From: JAABSQ01 sp041642315
Lineage (GTDB): Bacteria > Desulfobacterota > Desulfobacteria > Desulfobacterales > Desulfococcaceae
Length of the DNA stretch: 6,946 nt
Direction of reading: 5' to 3'
Assembly: GCA_041642315.1 (NCBI GenBank)
Contig: JBEPWQ010000202.1
Coordinates: 1 to 6,946 of the forward strand
Part shown: positions 1 to 6,421 of the stretch, in pieces
Layout: each line of letters begins with the position of its first letter
Numbering within the stretch: position 1 is the stretch's first letter
Position numbers and translations under genes: made by a program
The notes under the pieces: model-generated
Seen by the model: the letters and a program-made list of their open reading frames with translations, nothing else
Told to the model about the DNA's origin: nothing
Databases searched by the model: none

Positions 1-28
1 CCATTTCTATCATAAGCGTTCGGCTCAT
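1..28 (-). CDS. Start of an unidentified gene (cut by left window edge)
   Basis: Only nine codons are visible, encoding MSRTLMIEM. The start is credible because CGGAGG lies 5 nt before the ATG, and the frame is open to the window edge. It runs in the same direction as the nuo genes, 77 nt after the nuoN stop, so it could be a further operon member or an independently controlled gene. Nine residues are too few to assign a family, and I do not propose a function. Its start codon lies in one arm of an inverted repeat (26-55), described separately. Confidence 0.6.
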
Positions 29-55
29 ATTTACCTCCGTTTTCAAGTAAATATG
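26..55 (-). repeat. Perfect 9-bp inverted repeat enclosing the start codon of the next gene
   Basis: On the minus strand the sequence CATATTTAC (47-55) is followed by a 12-nt spacer and then by its exact reverse complement GTAAATATG (26-34). In RNA this could form a stem of seven A-U and two G-C pairs. The ATG at 26-28 is inside the stem and GGAG of the Shine-Dalgarno is in the loop. In DNA the same symmetry could be an operator for a dimeric repressor. Which of these applies, or whether it is fortuitous, cannot be told from sequence alone. The stem is AT-rich, so its stability is probably modest. Confidence 0.6.
34..38 (-). promoter_or_regulatory. Ribosome binding site of the gene after nuoN
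   Basis: The minus strand reads GGAGG here, separated by TAAAT (5 nt) from the ATG at 26-28. It is the main evidence that a gene starts at position 28. Its last G belongs to the inverted-repeat arm and the remaining GGAG would be in the hairpin loop. Confidence 0.7.
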
Positions 56-70
56 TATCAGAGAAGAACC

Positions 71-87
71 CTTCCTGCAAGAGGAAG
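71..87 (-). terminator. Weak hairpin after nuoN, possible attenuator/terminator
   Basis: The minus strand reads CTTCCT, a 5-nt loop CTTGC, then AGGAAG: a perfect 6-bp stem starting 18 nt after the nuoN stop codon. A flanking AGAAC (103-107) can also pair with GTTCT (66-70), closing around it. The hairpin is followed by GGTTCTTCTC, not a run of T, so it is not a convincing intrinsic terminator; partial read-through into the next gene is likely. Low confidence. Confidence 0.25.
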
Positions 88-105
88 CAATGGGCCAATC
101 CCGTT

Positions 106-1542
106 CTAATATCCTCCAACAATCCCCTCAATCACCTCCAACAGCGGCGAAGGAAAAACCCCCATCCACACGATTAATACCATCACGGCAATCCCGGCCG
201 CACGCCCGAGCATAGGCGGTTCCGGAACCGGAATCCTGCCGGTTTGCGGAGAGAAATAAAGAGCGACGATCACCTTGAGGTAGACATAGATGGAGACGAT
301 CGCGGTGAGGATGCCGATCACGGCCAGGGCTTCGAAATCGCCTTGAAGTGCGGCGCGGAAAAGGACGAACTTGCCGAAGAACCCGCCGGTGGGCGGCAGG
401 CCGGCCAGTGACAGAAGGGAGATCGCCAGCACCCCGCCGATGAGCGGGTGCGAAAACCCGAGCCCTTGATAATCCTTCAGATCCTCCCGGTCTCCGGCCT
501 CCGGATCGGCGGAAGAGAGCAGGGCCGCCGAGCCGAAGGCGCCGAGATCCATCAGGCCGTAGACCGTTGCATAGAACAGAAACGGGCCGGGGCCGGCTTC
601 CCGAATCGCCAGAAGCGCCATCAGGAGATACCCCATATGGGCCATCGAGGAGTAGGCCAGCAGCCGTTTCATCCGCTGCTGGGTGAGGGCGGCGATATTT
701 CCCCAGGCCATGGTGAGGGCGGCCATGATCCAGAGGACCGGCGTGATGAATTCCCAGAGCCATTCGGCCGAGGCGGCGCCGAAGCGGACCAGGGCGGCCA
801 GCACGCAGAGCTTGGCCCCGGTGGACAGAAATGCGGTGACCGGCGCGGGGGCGCCCTGGTAGACATCCGGGGTCCAGAAATGAAAGGGGACCAGAGAGAG
901 CTTGAACCCGATCCCCACCAGGATGAGGCTGAATCCCAGCAGGATCAGGTTCTGCTGGGCGGGATCCGCATACGGGCCCAGGCTCTCGGCGATCACCATG
1001 CTGCCGGTTGCGGCGTAGAGTACGGCGATGCCGAAGACCAGAAAGGCCCCGGCCACCGAACCCATGATGAAATACTTGAGGGCCGCCTCGCTCGATCCCG
1101 GCTTGCGGGTGGACAGGGCGATCAGGATGTAAAAGGAGATGGAGAGAAACTCCACCCCGAGAAAAAAGGCCAGCCAGTGAAGCGCCCCCGCCGTCAGAAA
1201 CATGGACAGGGCGGCAAACAGGAGAATGCCGTAGAATTCATCCCCGGAAAACCCCTTGTGACGAGCATACTGCCGGGCGAACAGGAGCGTCAGAATCGTG
1301 ATTCCCGCCAGCAGAAGATAGAAATAGGCGCCGAAGGCATCGATATCCAGCATTTTGTTTGGATTTTCCGCGCCCTGAGGAAAGAAGAACACCGCCAATC
1401 CGGCGAGAACAGCCGCCCCCAGCGCCATTCCGAACAGCAGATCGGCCGGTCTTTTTTTAAGGAATCCGCCGGCGCAGAAGACCAGAAACCCGCCCATTCC
1501 CAGGCAGATGTGGGGCAGCATGCTCAATAACCAGTCGGACAT
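106..1542 (-). CDS. nuoN: NADH-quinone oxidoreductase subunit N, proximal antiporter-like subunit
   Basis: NuoN (ND2 homologue) is the antiporter-like proton-pumping subunit nearest the quinone module. From ATG 1542 the product is 478 aa (E. coli 485), with about 14 hydrophobic helices. Visible functional positions: Glu131 in LGVEFLSISFY (E. coli Glu133), Lys156 in AALKYFIMG (Lys158), Lys214 and His221 in GFKLSLVPFHFWTPDVYQG (Lys217, His224), Lys244 in STGAKLCV (Lys247), Lys292 in MKRLLAYSS (Lys295) and Lys391 in GFFGKF (Lys395). The start is uncertain between ATG 1542 and ATG 1551, which would add MGT; AGGAGG at 1553-1558 is 10 nt from the former but only 1 nt from the latter, so 1542 is preferred. 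It is the last nuo gene, 16 nt after nuoM, and its TAG is followed by a 77-nt AT-rich spacer. Confidence 0.97.
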   Translation of the reverse strand: MSDWLLSMLPHICLGMGGFLVFCAGGFLKKRPADLLFGMALGAAVLAGLAVFFFPQGAENPNKMLDIDAFGAYFYLLLAGITILTLLFARQYARHKGFSGDEFYGILLFAALSMFLTAGALHWLAFFLGVEFLSISFYILIALSTRKPGSSEAALKYFIMGSVAGAFLVFGIAVLYAATGSMVIAESLGPYADPAQQNLILLGFSLILVGIGFKLSLVPFHFWTPDVYQGAPAPVTAFLSTGAKLCVLAALVRFGAASAEWLWEFITPVLWIMAALTMAWGNIAALTQQRMKRLLAYSSMAHMGYLLMALLAIREAGPGPFLFYATVYGLMDLGAFGSAALLSSADPEAGDREDLKDYQGLGFSHPLIGGVLAISLLSLAGLPPTGGFFGKFVLFRAALQGDFEALAVIGILTAIVSIYVYLKVIVALYFSPQTGRIPVPEPPMLGRAAGIAVMVLIVWMGVFPSPLLEVIEGIVGGY

Positions 1543-1552
1543 TGTTCCCATT

Positions 1553-1558
1553 CCTCCT
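1553..1558 (-). promoter_or_regulatory. Ribosome binding site of nuoN
   Basis: The minus strand reads AGGAGG directly after the nuoM TGA. Two in-frame ATGs follow, at 1551 (1-nt spacing) and 1542 (10-nt spacing). The longer spacing is the more usable one, which is why nuoN is started at 1542. Confidence 0.65.
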
Positions 1559-3076
1559 TCACATCGCTCCACTCGCCACATAATCCGCCGCCCCGCCATT
1601 CCCCCCGACCAGATCCGCCAGATGCGCCACCGAAGGCGCCAGCAAATCCAGCAAAGGTCCCGGGTGAAGCCCGATCCAGAGCACCGCCAGGGCCAGGGGG
1701 ATGAGAACGGCCGCCTCCCTCTGAGTGATGTCATCCCCCGGCATGCGCTCGTCCACCGGCCCGAAGAGAAGATTCTGGACCAGCCGCAGGAAATAGATTA
1801 GCGTCAGGACAATCCCGATAAAACCGATGATCCCGGCCGCCGGCCACTCCTGAAACGTACCCATCAGGATCAGGATTTCGCCGATGAAATTGTTGAGGCC
1901 CGGCAGCCCCACGGCCGCCATGGCGAAAAAGAGAAAAAACCCGCTGAAGACCGGCATCCGGTGCCACAGTCCGTGGTAATCGCCCAGCTGGCGGCTGTGG
2001 CCCCGCTCCTCTAAGATTCCCACCAGGATAAAGAGGGCCGAGGTGGTGATCCCATGGTTGACCATCTGGATCACCGCGCCGGAGAGGGCGATCTCGTTCC
2101 AGACCGCCAGCCCCACCACGACCAGCCCCATGTGGCTGATGCTCGAGTAGGCGACGATCCGTTTGATGTCCTGCTGGGTCAGGGCGATCCAGGCGATATA
2201 GAAGAGCCCCACTAAACCCAGGGTCAGCAGGATCGGGACCGACCGGGCGGCCGCGGTCGGAAAGAGCGGAAACCCGAACCGGAGCAGGCCGTAGGCCCCG
2301 GTCTTGAGCAGGAGGCCGGCCAGGATTACGCTCCCGGCGGTGGGCGCTTCGGTGTGGGCGTCCGGCAGCCAGGTGTGGACCGGCACGATCGGAATCTTGA
2401 CCCCAAACCCGAGCAGAAAGGCGCCGAAGAGCCACCATTCCACGGCCGGGCCGAGGGTGGTGTTCATCAGTTGATACCGGGCGAATCCATAGACCTCGGT
2501 CTGAGCCCCGTGGATCAGATAAAGTCCGATAATCGCGATCAGCAGCAACAGGCCACCGGCCATGCTGAAAATGAAGAACCTGACCGCCGCCCGGACCCGG
2601 TCCGGATGGCCCCACAGGCCGATCAGAAAAAAGATCGGAATCAGCTGAAGTTCCCAGAAAAGGTAAAACAGAAACAGGTCGCCGGCGAGAAACACACCCA
2701 TCACCGCCGTTTCCGTGGCCAGCAGCGCAAAATAGTAGATCCCGGCCCGGTCGGCGATGCTTCGCCAGGAGGCCAGAATGCAGAGCACCATCAGAAAAGC
2801 GGTGAGCAGGATCATCACCAGGCTGATCCCGTCCAGAAGCAGGAAATAGCGGATCCCCAGTGCCGGAATCCAGGGCAGGTCGACAAACAAGCGGCGTCCG
2901 TCCATCGCGCCGGGCATCGGGTCGGTGCCGAACCACACCACCAGTACCAGAATCAGGTCGGCCAGTGTCACTCCCAGGCTCACCCACCGGCAGCGGTCGG
3001 GGTGCCGCCGAAAAAACAGGACGGCAATGCCGCCGATCAGCGGCAGAAAAAGAATGAGGGTCAGAAGTAAACGCAT
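1559..3076 (-). CDS. nuoM: NADH-quinone oxidoreductase subunit M, middle antiporter-like subunit
   Basis: NuoM (ND4 homologue) is the central proton-pumping subunit of the membrane arm, with about 14 transmembrane helices. The product is 505 aa, close to the family length (E. coli 509). All residues I can align to functional positions in E. coli NuoM are kept: Glu142 in YLFWELQLIP (Glu144), Lys227 in GFGVKIPIVPVHTWLPDAH (Lys234), Lys258 in LLLKTGAYG (Lys265), His315 in SSISHMG (His322), His341 in MVNHGITTSALF (His348) and Glu400 in NNFIGE (Glu407). The ATG at 3076 is supported by GGAG 5 nt upstream and lies 16 nt after the nuoL stop. The Gly/Ala-rich C-terminal tail is soluble. No truncation or frameshift is seen, and unlike NuoL the ion-path residues look canonical. 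Confidence 0.98.
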   Translation of the reverse strand: MRLLLTLILFLPLIGGIAVLFFRRHPDRCRWVSLGVTLADLILVLVVWFGTDPMPGAMDGRRLFVDLPWIPALGIRYFLLLDGISLVMILLTAFLMVLCILASWRSIADRAGIYYFALLATETAVMGVFLAGDLFLFYLFWELQLIPIFFLIGLWGHPDRVRAAVRFFIFSMAGGLLLLIAIIGLYLIHGAQTEVYGFARYQLMNTTLGPAVEWWLFGAFLLGFGVKIPIVPVHTWLPDAHTEAPTAGSVILAGLLLKTGAYGLLRFGFPLFPTAAARSVPILLTLGLVGLFYIAWIALTQQDIKRIVAYSSISHMGLVVVGLAVWNEIALSGAVIQMVNHGITTSALFILVGILEERGHSRQLGDYHGLWHRMPVFSGFFLFFAMAAVGLPGLNNFIGEILILMGTFQEWPAAGIIGFIGIVLTLIYFLRLVQNLLFGPVDERMPGDDITQREAAVLIPLALAVLWIGLHPGPLLDLLAPSVAHLADLVGGNGGAADYVASGAM

Positions 3077-3092
3077 ATTCGCTCCGTTCGCC

Positions 3093-4982
3093 TCACAGCA
3101 GGCCCAGGGCCAGAATGACCAGCATGGCCGTAAACCCCGCCAGCAGAACGCCGAGGTAGGTGGAGAGCCGTCCGGTGGTCCACAGCCGCAGATTCATGGA
3201 CCACCGGGAGGCCAGCCGTCCGGATCCGGTCATCACCGCATCGACCCCGCCGTGATCCACCCGATTCGACAAAAATGCGGCGGCTTGTTCATAGGGTCGA
3301 ACCACCCAGCGGTGATAAAGCTTATTGAGGTAAAACCCGGAATACAAAAGATTTTGCATCGAATCGGGCGCCGTGGCCGGCTTTTCTTTCAAAGGCCGCG
3401 GTCCGTAAGCCAGATAGGCCAGTCCGATGCCGATGAGGGCGACCACCGCATTGCCGATTCGAACCCCCCATTCCAGGGACGGGGACGCTTCAAGCGGCGG
3501 TCCGAGGCCGGCCACCGGCATCAGATACCGATCCAGGAAATTCCAGGAACCGATCGGCAGATTCATGACTCCGCCCGCCAGCGCCAGAAAAGCGAGCGGA
3601 TAGAGTGTCCACACCAGTATCGGGCGGACCGGTCCGGGTTCGGGGGCCTGAGTCCGCTTCGGACCCGGCCCGCCGTAAAAAACCAGAAAAAAGAGGCGAA
3701 AGACATAGAGGGCGGTGATCAGGGTGGTGAGGGTGCCGATGATCCAGAGCACCGCGTGGAAGATGCTGGGATGGGTCAGGTTGGTCAGCAGCAGCCGGTC
3801 CTTGCTGAAAAAGCCGATGGTCGGGGGCACCGCGGCCAGGGAGAGGGCGCCGATCAGAAAACACCCGTAGACCTTCGGCAGGGCATGCCGCACCTTGCGG
3901 CCCATTCGGAAGATGTCGTGTTCTCCCGATAGTGACTGGATGATGCACCCGGCGGCCAGAAACAGCAGGGCTTTGAAAAAGGCCTGTGACAGGAGATGGA
4001 AAAGCCCTCCGGTCGGATCTTCGGCTCCGATCCCCAGAACCATGAACCCCAGCTGGCTTACGGTCGAGTAGGCCAGCACCCGTTTGATATCATGCTGAGC
4101 CAGGGCCGAGCAGGCCCCGTACAGCGCGGTCACCGCTCCCACCGCCGCCGTTACTCCCATGGCGACGGGTGAAAGAACGAGAACCGGGTAGAGCCGCAGC
4201 AGCAGATACACCCCGGCCGTGACCATGGTGGCCGCGTGGATCAGGGCCGACACCGGGGTGGGGCCGGCCATGGCATCGGGCAGCCAGATCGACAGGGGCA
4301 GGAGGGCCGATTTGCCGGCCGCCGCCGCCAGCAGCAGAAGGCCGATCGCCAGGACCATCCCCGCCGAGAGCATTCCGGCATGGTGGGTGATATAATCCAT
4401 TGAGAGGCTTTGGAAGGCCGTAAAAAAGAGTCCGATGGCGATTCCCAGCGCGGCGCTGCCGATCCGGGTCACCAGAAAGGCTTTTCGAGCGGCGTCGGCA
4501 TGATAGGCGTCCCGGTACCAGAACCCGATCAGCGCGTAGGAGCAGAAGCCGACCCCCTCCCATCCCAGAAAGAGAAAAAGAAGGTTGTCCGCCGTGACGA
4601 TGACCAGCATGAAGAAGACGAAGAGGTTGAGATAGCAGTAGTACCGGGCATATCCCCCCTCCCGCCGCATATAGATCACCGAAAAAAGATGGACCAGCGC
4701 CGCGATGAAGGTCACCAGCACCGCCATTACGGCGGCCAGGGGATCGTACATGGCGTCCATGGACGCGGCAAGCTCGCCCACGGAAAACCATTCCAGCAGG
4801 GGAAAGATCACCGGACGGCCCCCGGCCACGACGGCGGCGGCCACGGCCATGATGAGGGATCCGGCCACTGCGGCCACGGCCACGATTTCGGACCACCGGC
4901 GGTCCAGTCGAACTCCCAGCAGTGCGTGATAGAGGCCGCCGAGCAGCGGAAACAGCAGGAGCATCATCAGCAGAGATTTCAC
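3093..4982 (-). CDS. nuoL: NADH-quinone oxidoreductase subunit L, distal antiporter-like subunit
   Basis: NuoL (ND5 homologue) is the distal proton-pumping subunit, ending in the long lateral helix that runs along the membrane arm. Translation from GTG at 4982 gives 629 aa (E. coli 613). Key residues, numbered from this start: Glu142 in WEGVGFCSY, Lys224 in AGKSALLPL, His249 in the block DAMAGPTPVSALIHAATMV, Lys300 in HDIKRVLAYST, His329 and Lys337 in the helix with AFFKALLF, and Lys394-Asp395 in GFFSKD. Two conserved positions differ: Ser176 (codon AGC) follows Arg173-Ile-Gly where the family has Asp (E. coli Asp178), and Gln333 (CAG) stands where the family has His (E. coli His338). The GTG is chosen because AAAGGA lies 5 nt upstream and the start follows the nuoK stop by 2 nt; in-frame ATGs at residues 6 and 7 lack such spacing. 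The C-terminal YSGFYLNKLYHRWVVRPYEQ region and the final hydrophobic helix are typical of NuoL, distinguishing it from NuoM and NuoN. Confidence 0.97.
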   Translation of the reverse strand: MKSLLMMLLLFPLLGGLYHALLGVRLDRRWSEIVAVAAVAGSLIMAVAAAVVAGGRPVIFPLLEWFSVGELAASMDAMYDPLAAVMAVLVTFIAALVHLFSVIYMRREGGYARYYCYLNLFVFFMLVIVTADNLLFLFLGWEGVGFCSYALIGFWYRDAYHADAARKAFLVTRIGSAALGIAIGLFFTAFQSLSMDYITHHAGMLSAGMVLAIGLLLLAAAAGKSALLPLSIWLPDAMAGPTPVSALIHAATMVTAGVYLLLRLYPVLVLSPVAMGVTAAVGAVTALYGACSALAQHDIKRVLAYSTVSQLGFMVLGIGAEDPTGGLFHLLSQAFFKALLFLAAGCIIQSLSGEHDIFRMGRKVRHALPKVYGCFLIGALSLAAVPPTIGFFSKDRLLLTNLTHPSIFHAVLWIIGTLTTLITALYVFRLFFLVFYGGPGPKRTQAPEPGPVRPILVWTLYPLAFLALAGGVMNLPIGSWNFLDRYLMPVAGLGPPLEASPSLEWGVRIGNAVVALIGIGLAYLAYGPRPLKEKPATAPDSMQNLLYSGFYLNKLYHRWVVRPYEQAAAFLSNRVDHGGVDAVMTGSGRLASRWSMNLRLWTTGRLSTYLGVLLAGFTAMLVILALGLL

Positions 4983-4984
4983 GG

Positions 4985-5290
4985 CTATCCTTTCAAGGTA
5001 TGATAGCTGTCGGCATCGGTATCGCCGGTTCGCCGGTTGAGATAATAGAAGAGGACCAGGCCGACCCCGGCTTCGGCGGCGGCCACCCCCATGATGAAGA
5101 TGACGAAGGCCTGTCCGTCCAGGGTTCCCCAGTGAAGGGCGGCGCCCACAAAGACCAGGCCGGCGGCGTTGAGCATCACCTCCACCCCCATCAGGATCAT
5201 GATCAGGTTCCGCCGGGCTGCGGCGCAGACCGCGCCCATCAGAAAGAGGAGCCCGGCCAGAAAGAGGACGTGTCCGAAGGGAACGATCAT
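4985..5290 (-). CDS. nuoK: NADH-quinone oxidoreductase subunit K
   Basis: NuoK (ND4L homologue) is a small three-helix membrane subunit between NuoJ/NuoA and NuoN. Its two buried glutamates lie on the proton-transfer path. The product is 101 aa (E. coli 100). Visible features: three hydrophobic helices at about 5-24, 29-51 and 60-84; the Arg pair 26-27 in the first cytoplasmic loop; Glu37 in MGVEVMLNA (E. coli Glu36); and Glu73 in AAAEAGVGL (E. coli Glu72). The C-terminus ends in LKG, comparable to the E. coli MRG end. The start ATG overlaps the nuoJ stop (ATGA) and is preceded by a strong GAGGAGG inside the nuoJ tail codons. The stop TAG lies 2 nt before the nuoL start codon, so J, K and L are likely co-translated. 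Confidence 0.98.
   Translation of the reverse strand: MIVPFGHVLFLAGLLFLMGAVCAAARRNLIMILMGVEVMLNAAGLVFVGAALHWGTLDGQAFVIFIMGVAAAEAGVGLVLFYYLNRRTGDTDADSYHTLKG
4988..4993 (-). promoter_or_regulatory. Ribosome binding site deciding the GTG start of nuoL
   Basis: The minus strand reads AAAGGA inside the last codons of nuoK, 5 nt before GTG at 4980-4982. This spacing favours the GTG over the in-frame ATG codons 15 and 18 nt further in. The arrangement GGA-TAG-CC-GTG would let ribosomes ending nuoK reinitiate on nuoL. Confidence 0.7.
5287..5290 (-). other. ATGA stop/start overlap of nuoJ and nuoK
   Basis: The four bases read ATGA on the minus strand: ATG starts nuoK and TGA ends nuoJ. With the GAGGAGG upstream this is a classic translational-coupling junction, and it helps keep the two small membrane subunits at equal stoichiometry. 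Confidence 0.9.
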
Positions 5291-5829
5291 GCTTCCTCCT
5301 CAACGGACGGCAAAGATTCTTCTTCCTCCAGCTCATCTGTGGCCCGGCCCAGATAGAGCACCCCCACCAGGGCCACAAAGAGAAGAAAAGAGACGATCTC
5401 CACCGGCAGCCAGTAATCGGTGACCAGAAACCGGCCGAAGTCGATGGGGGCCGCCATGGCCGGCATCAGCCGGTGGTAACTGGAGGCCGCGCTCAGAATG
5501 AAAAAGCCGATCAGTACCAGGCTGATCAGGCCGAGAATGGAAGGCAGCCGCCACCGCCGCCAGACCTCGCGAAAGCTCCGGGGCGCCGCTTCTTCCCGCA
5601 ATGTCATGATGATAAAGAGGAAAAGAATCATGATCGCCCCGGCAAATATGATCACCTCCAGGGCGGCCAGAAACGGCGCCCCCAGAAGATAGAACAGCAG
5701 CGAGGTGCCGAAGAAGGAGACCACCAGCCAGAGGGCCGCATGGACCAGGTTGCGCCGGGTGACCGCCATGGCGGTGGCGGTCAGGGTGATCACCCCCAGC
5801 AGATAAAATATTCCGGTGTAGAGCGTCAT
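5287..5829 (-). CDS. nuoJ: NADH-quinone oxidoreductase subunit J
   Basis: NuoJ (ND6 homologue) is a five-helix membrane subunit whose third helix undergoes a pi-bulge/alpha transition that couples the quinone site to the proton channels. The product is 180 aa (E. coli 184), with hydrophobic segments near residues 3-22, 29-50, 54-75, 97-114 and 142-160. The helix-3 signature is present as ALEVIIFAGAIMILFLFIIM (residues 56-75). The position before AGAIM, usually Tyr (E. coli Tyr59), is Phe62 here, encoded by TTT. RRNLVHAALW at 25-34 is also typical. The last 20 residues form an acidic cytoplasmic tail with Glu runs. A GAGG about 6 nt before the ATG supports the start. The stop overlaps the nuoK start by 4 nt (ATGA), implying translational coupling. 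Apart from the Phe62 substitution it looks normal. Confidence 0.97.
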   Translation of the reverse strand: MTLYTGIFYLLGVITLTATAMAVTRRNLVHAALWLVVSFFGTSLLFYLLGAPFLAALEVIIFAGAIMILFLFIIMTLREEAAPRSFREVWRRWRLPSILGLISLVLIGFFILSAASSYHRLMPAMAAPIDFGRFLVTDYWLPVEIVSFLLFVALVGVLYLGRATDELEEEESLPSVEEEA

Positions 5830-5841
5830 AAAAATCCTCGG

Positions 5842-6402
5842 TTACGGCATGTTGCTTTTGATGTCGACCGGTTCTTCTTCATCCAGATGGGTGCCCTTGT
5901 CTCCCTTCTCCGTGACCCCGGCATGGCGGTAGAAGTTGTAATCGGGGTGTCTGCCCCCGTGGTCCACCAGAAGGTCTTCTTTTTCATAGACGAAATCGAG
6001 AACCTCGTATCGGCAGAATTCGTATTCGGGGGTGAGCTGAATGGCCAGGGTGGGGCAGGCCTCTTCGCACTGGCCGCAGTAGATGCACCGGGCGAAATTG
6101 ATGCGAAACCAGACCGCATACCGGCGGCCGTCTTCTTCCCGCTCCGCCGATTCCATGGAAATGCAGCTGGTGGGGCAGACCGCGGAGCAGAGATAACAGG
6201 CCACGCACCGCTCGTCGCCGTCCGGGTCCCGGGTGAGTATGATTCGGCCCCGGCTCCGTTCGGGAATGGGCCGCTTGTACTCCGGGTATTCTTCGGTGAC
6301 CGGTTTGCGCAAGAAGTTGATCATGGAGACGGCATAGGCATCATAGATCCCTTTGACCGCGCTCAGGCTGTACTTCCATATGTTGGGTTTGTTCTGGGTC
6401 AT
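5842..6402 (-). CDS. nuoI: NADH-quinone oxidoreductase subunit I, 2x[4Fe-4S] protein
   Basis: NuoI is a peripheral subunit at the membrane interface that carries clusters N6a and N6b and passes electrons to the terminal cluster N2 in NuoB. The product is 186 aa (E. coli 180). Two ferredoxin motifs CxxCxxCxxxCP are complete: Cys66, 69, 72, 76 and Cys106, 109, 112, 116. The block RGRIILTRDPDGDERCVAC before the first motif and the VYEKEDLL...YNFYR segment after the second are family hallmarks, and the N-terminal 35 residues form the amphipathic membrane-anchoring region. The chosen ATG gives a family-length N-terminus, but the upstream sequence has only a weak GGAT-like Shine-Dalgarno, so translation may depend on coupling to nuoH, 19 nt upstream. 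The C-terminus ends PVDIKSNMP, very like the E. coli tail. Identification is by motif and overall resemblance. Confidence 0.98.
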   Translation of the reverse strand: MTQNKPNIWKYSLSAVKGIYDAYAVSMINFLRKPVTEEYPEYKRPIPERSRGRIILTRDPDGDERCVACYLCSAVCPTSCISMESAEREEDGRRYAVWFRINFARCIYCGQCEEACPTLAIQLTPEYEFCRYEVLDFVYEKEDLLVDHGGRHPDYNFYRHAGVTEKGDKGTHLDEEEPVDIKSNMP

Positions 6403-6421
6403 ATCGGTTTATCCGTTCGGT

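Larger units (their letters stand above)
29..105 (-). other. Spacer between nuoN and the next gene
   Basis: These 77 nt are the only stretch of appreciable length without coding sequence in the window. The half nearer the next gene (about 29-62) is AT-rich, in contrast to the GC-rich operon. It contains the weak hairpin, the 9-bp inverted repeat and a GGAGG ribosome binding site. I searched by eye for sigma70-type -35/-10 boxes and found only partial matches (for example TTGCAG and TACATA with 17 nt between them, 3 of 6 matches each), so no promoter is claimed. Confidence 0.5.

Noticed and set aside
29..70. Sigma70-like promoter (TTGCAG and TACATA with 17-nt spacing) ahead of the gene after nuoN
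   Set aside because: Each box matches its consensus at only three of six positions, and AT-rich sequence gives such matches often. Not enough for a promoter call.
448..1530. Long open frame on the plus strand (360 codons) opposite nuoN
   Set aside because: It lies wholly antisense to nuoN. Its translation is rich in Gln, Gly, Arg and His with no hydrophobic core or motif, as expected from reading hydrophobic codons backwards in GC-rich DNA.
1543..1734. Upstream extension of the nuoN frame into nuoM
   Set aside because: The added residues are Arg/Trp-rich and unlike any NuoN N-terminus. A strong AGGAGG lies just upstream of the family-like start at 1542.
2925..3932. Plus-strand open frame (335 codons) opposite the start of nuoM and the 3' part of nuoL
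   Set aside because: It spans the junction of two well-supported genes on the other strand, has low-complexity polar composition and no recognisable domain. Treated as a shadow frame.
106..4982. Possibility that the three antiporter-like genes belong to an Mrp antiporter, hydrogenase-4 or formate hydrogenlyase-type complex
   Set aside because: The H-I-J-K-L-M-N order, the two-cluster NuoI, and the subunit-specific motifs of NuoK, NuoL, NuoM and NuoN match complex I. No hydrogenase or Mrp small subunits are present.
4983..5378. Upstream extension of the nuoL frame through nuoK into nuoJ
   Set aside because: The extra 132 codons overlap all of nuoK in another frame and encode Arg/Gly-rich nonsense. 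The family N-terminus and the AAAGGA site place the start at 4982.
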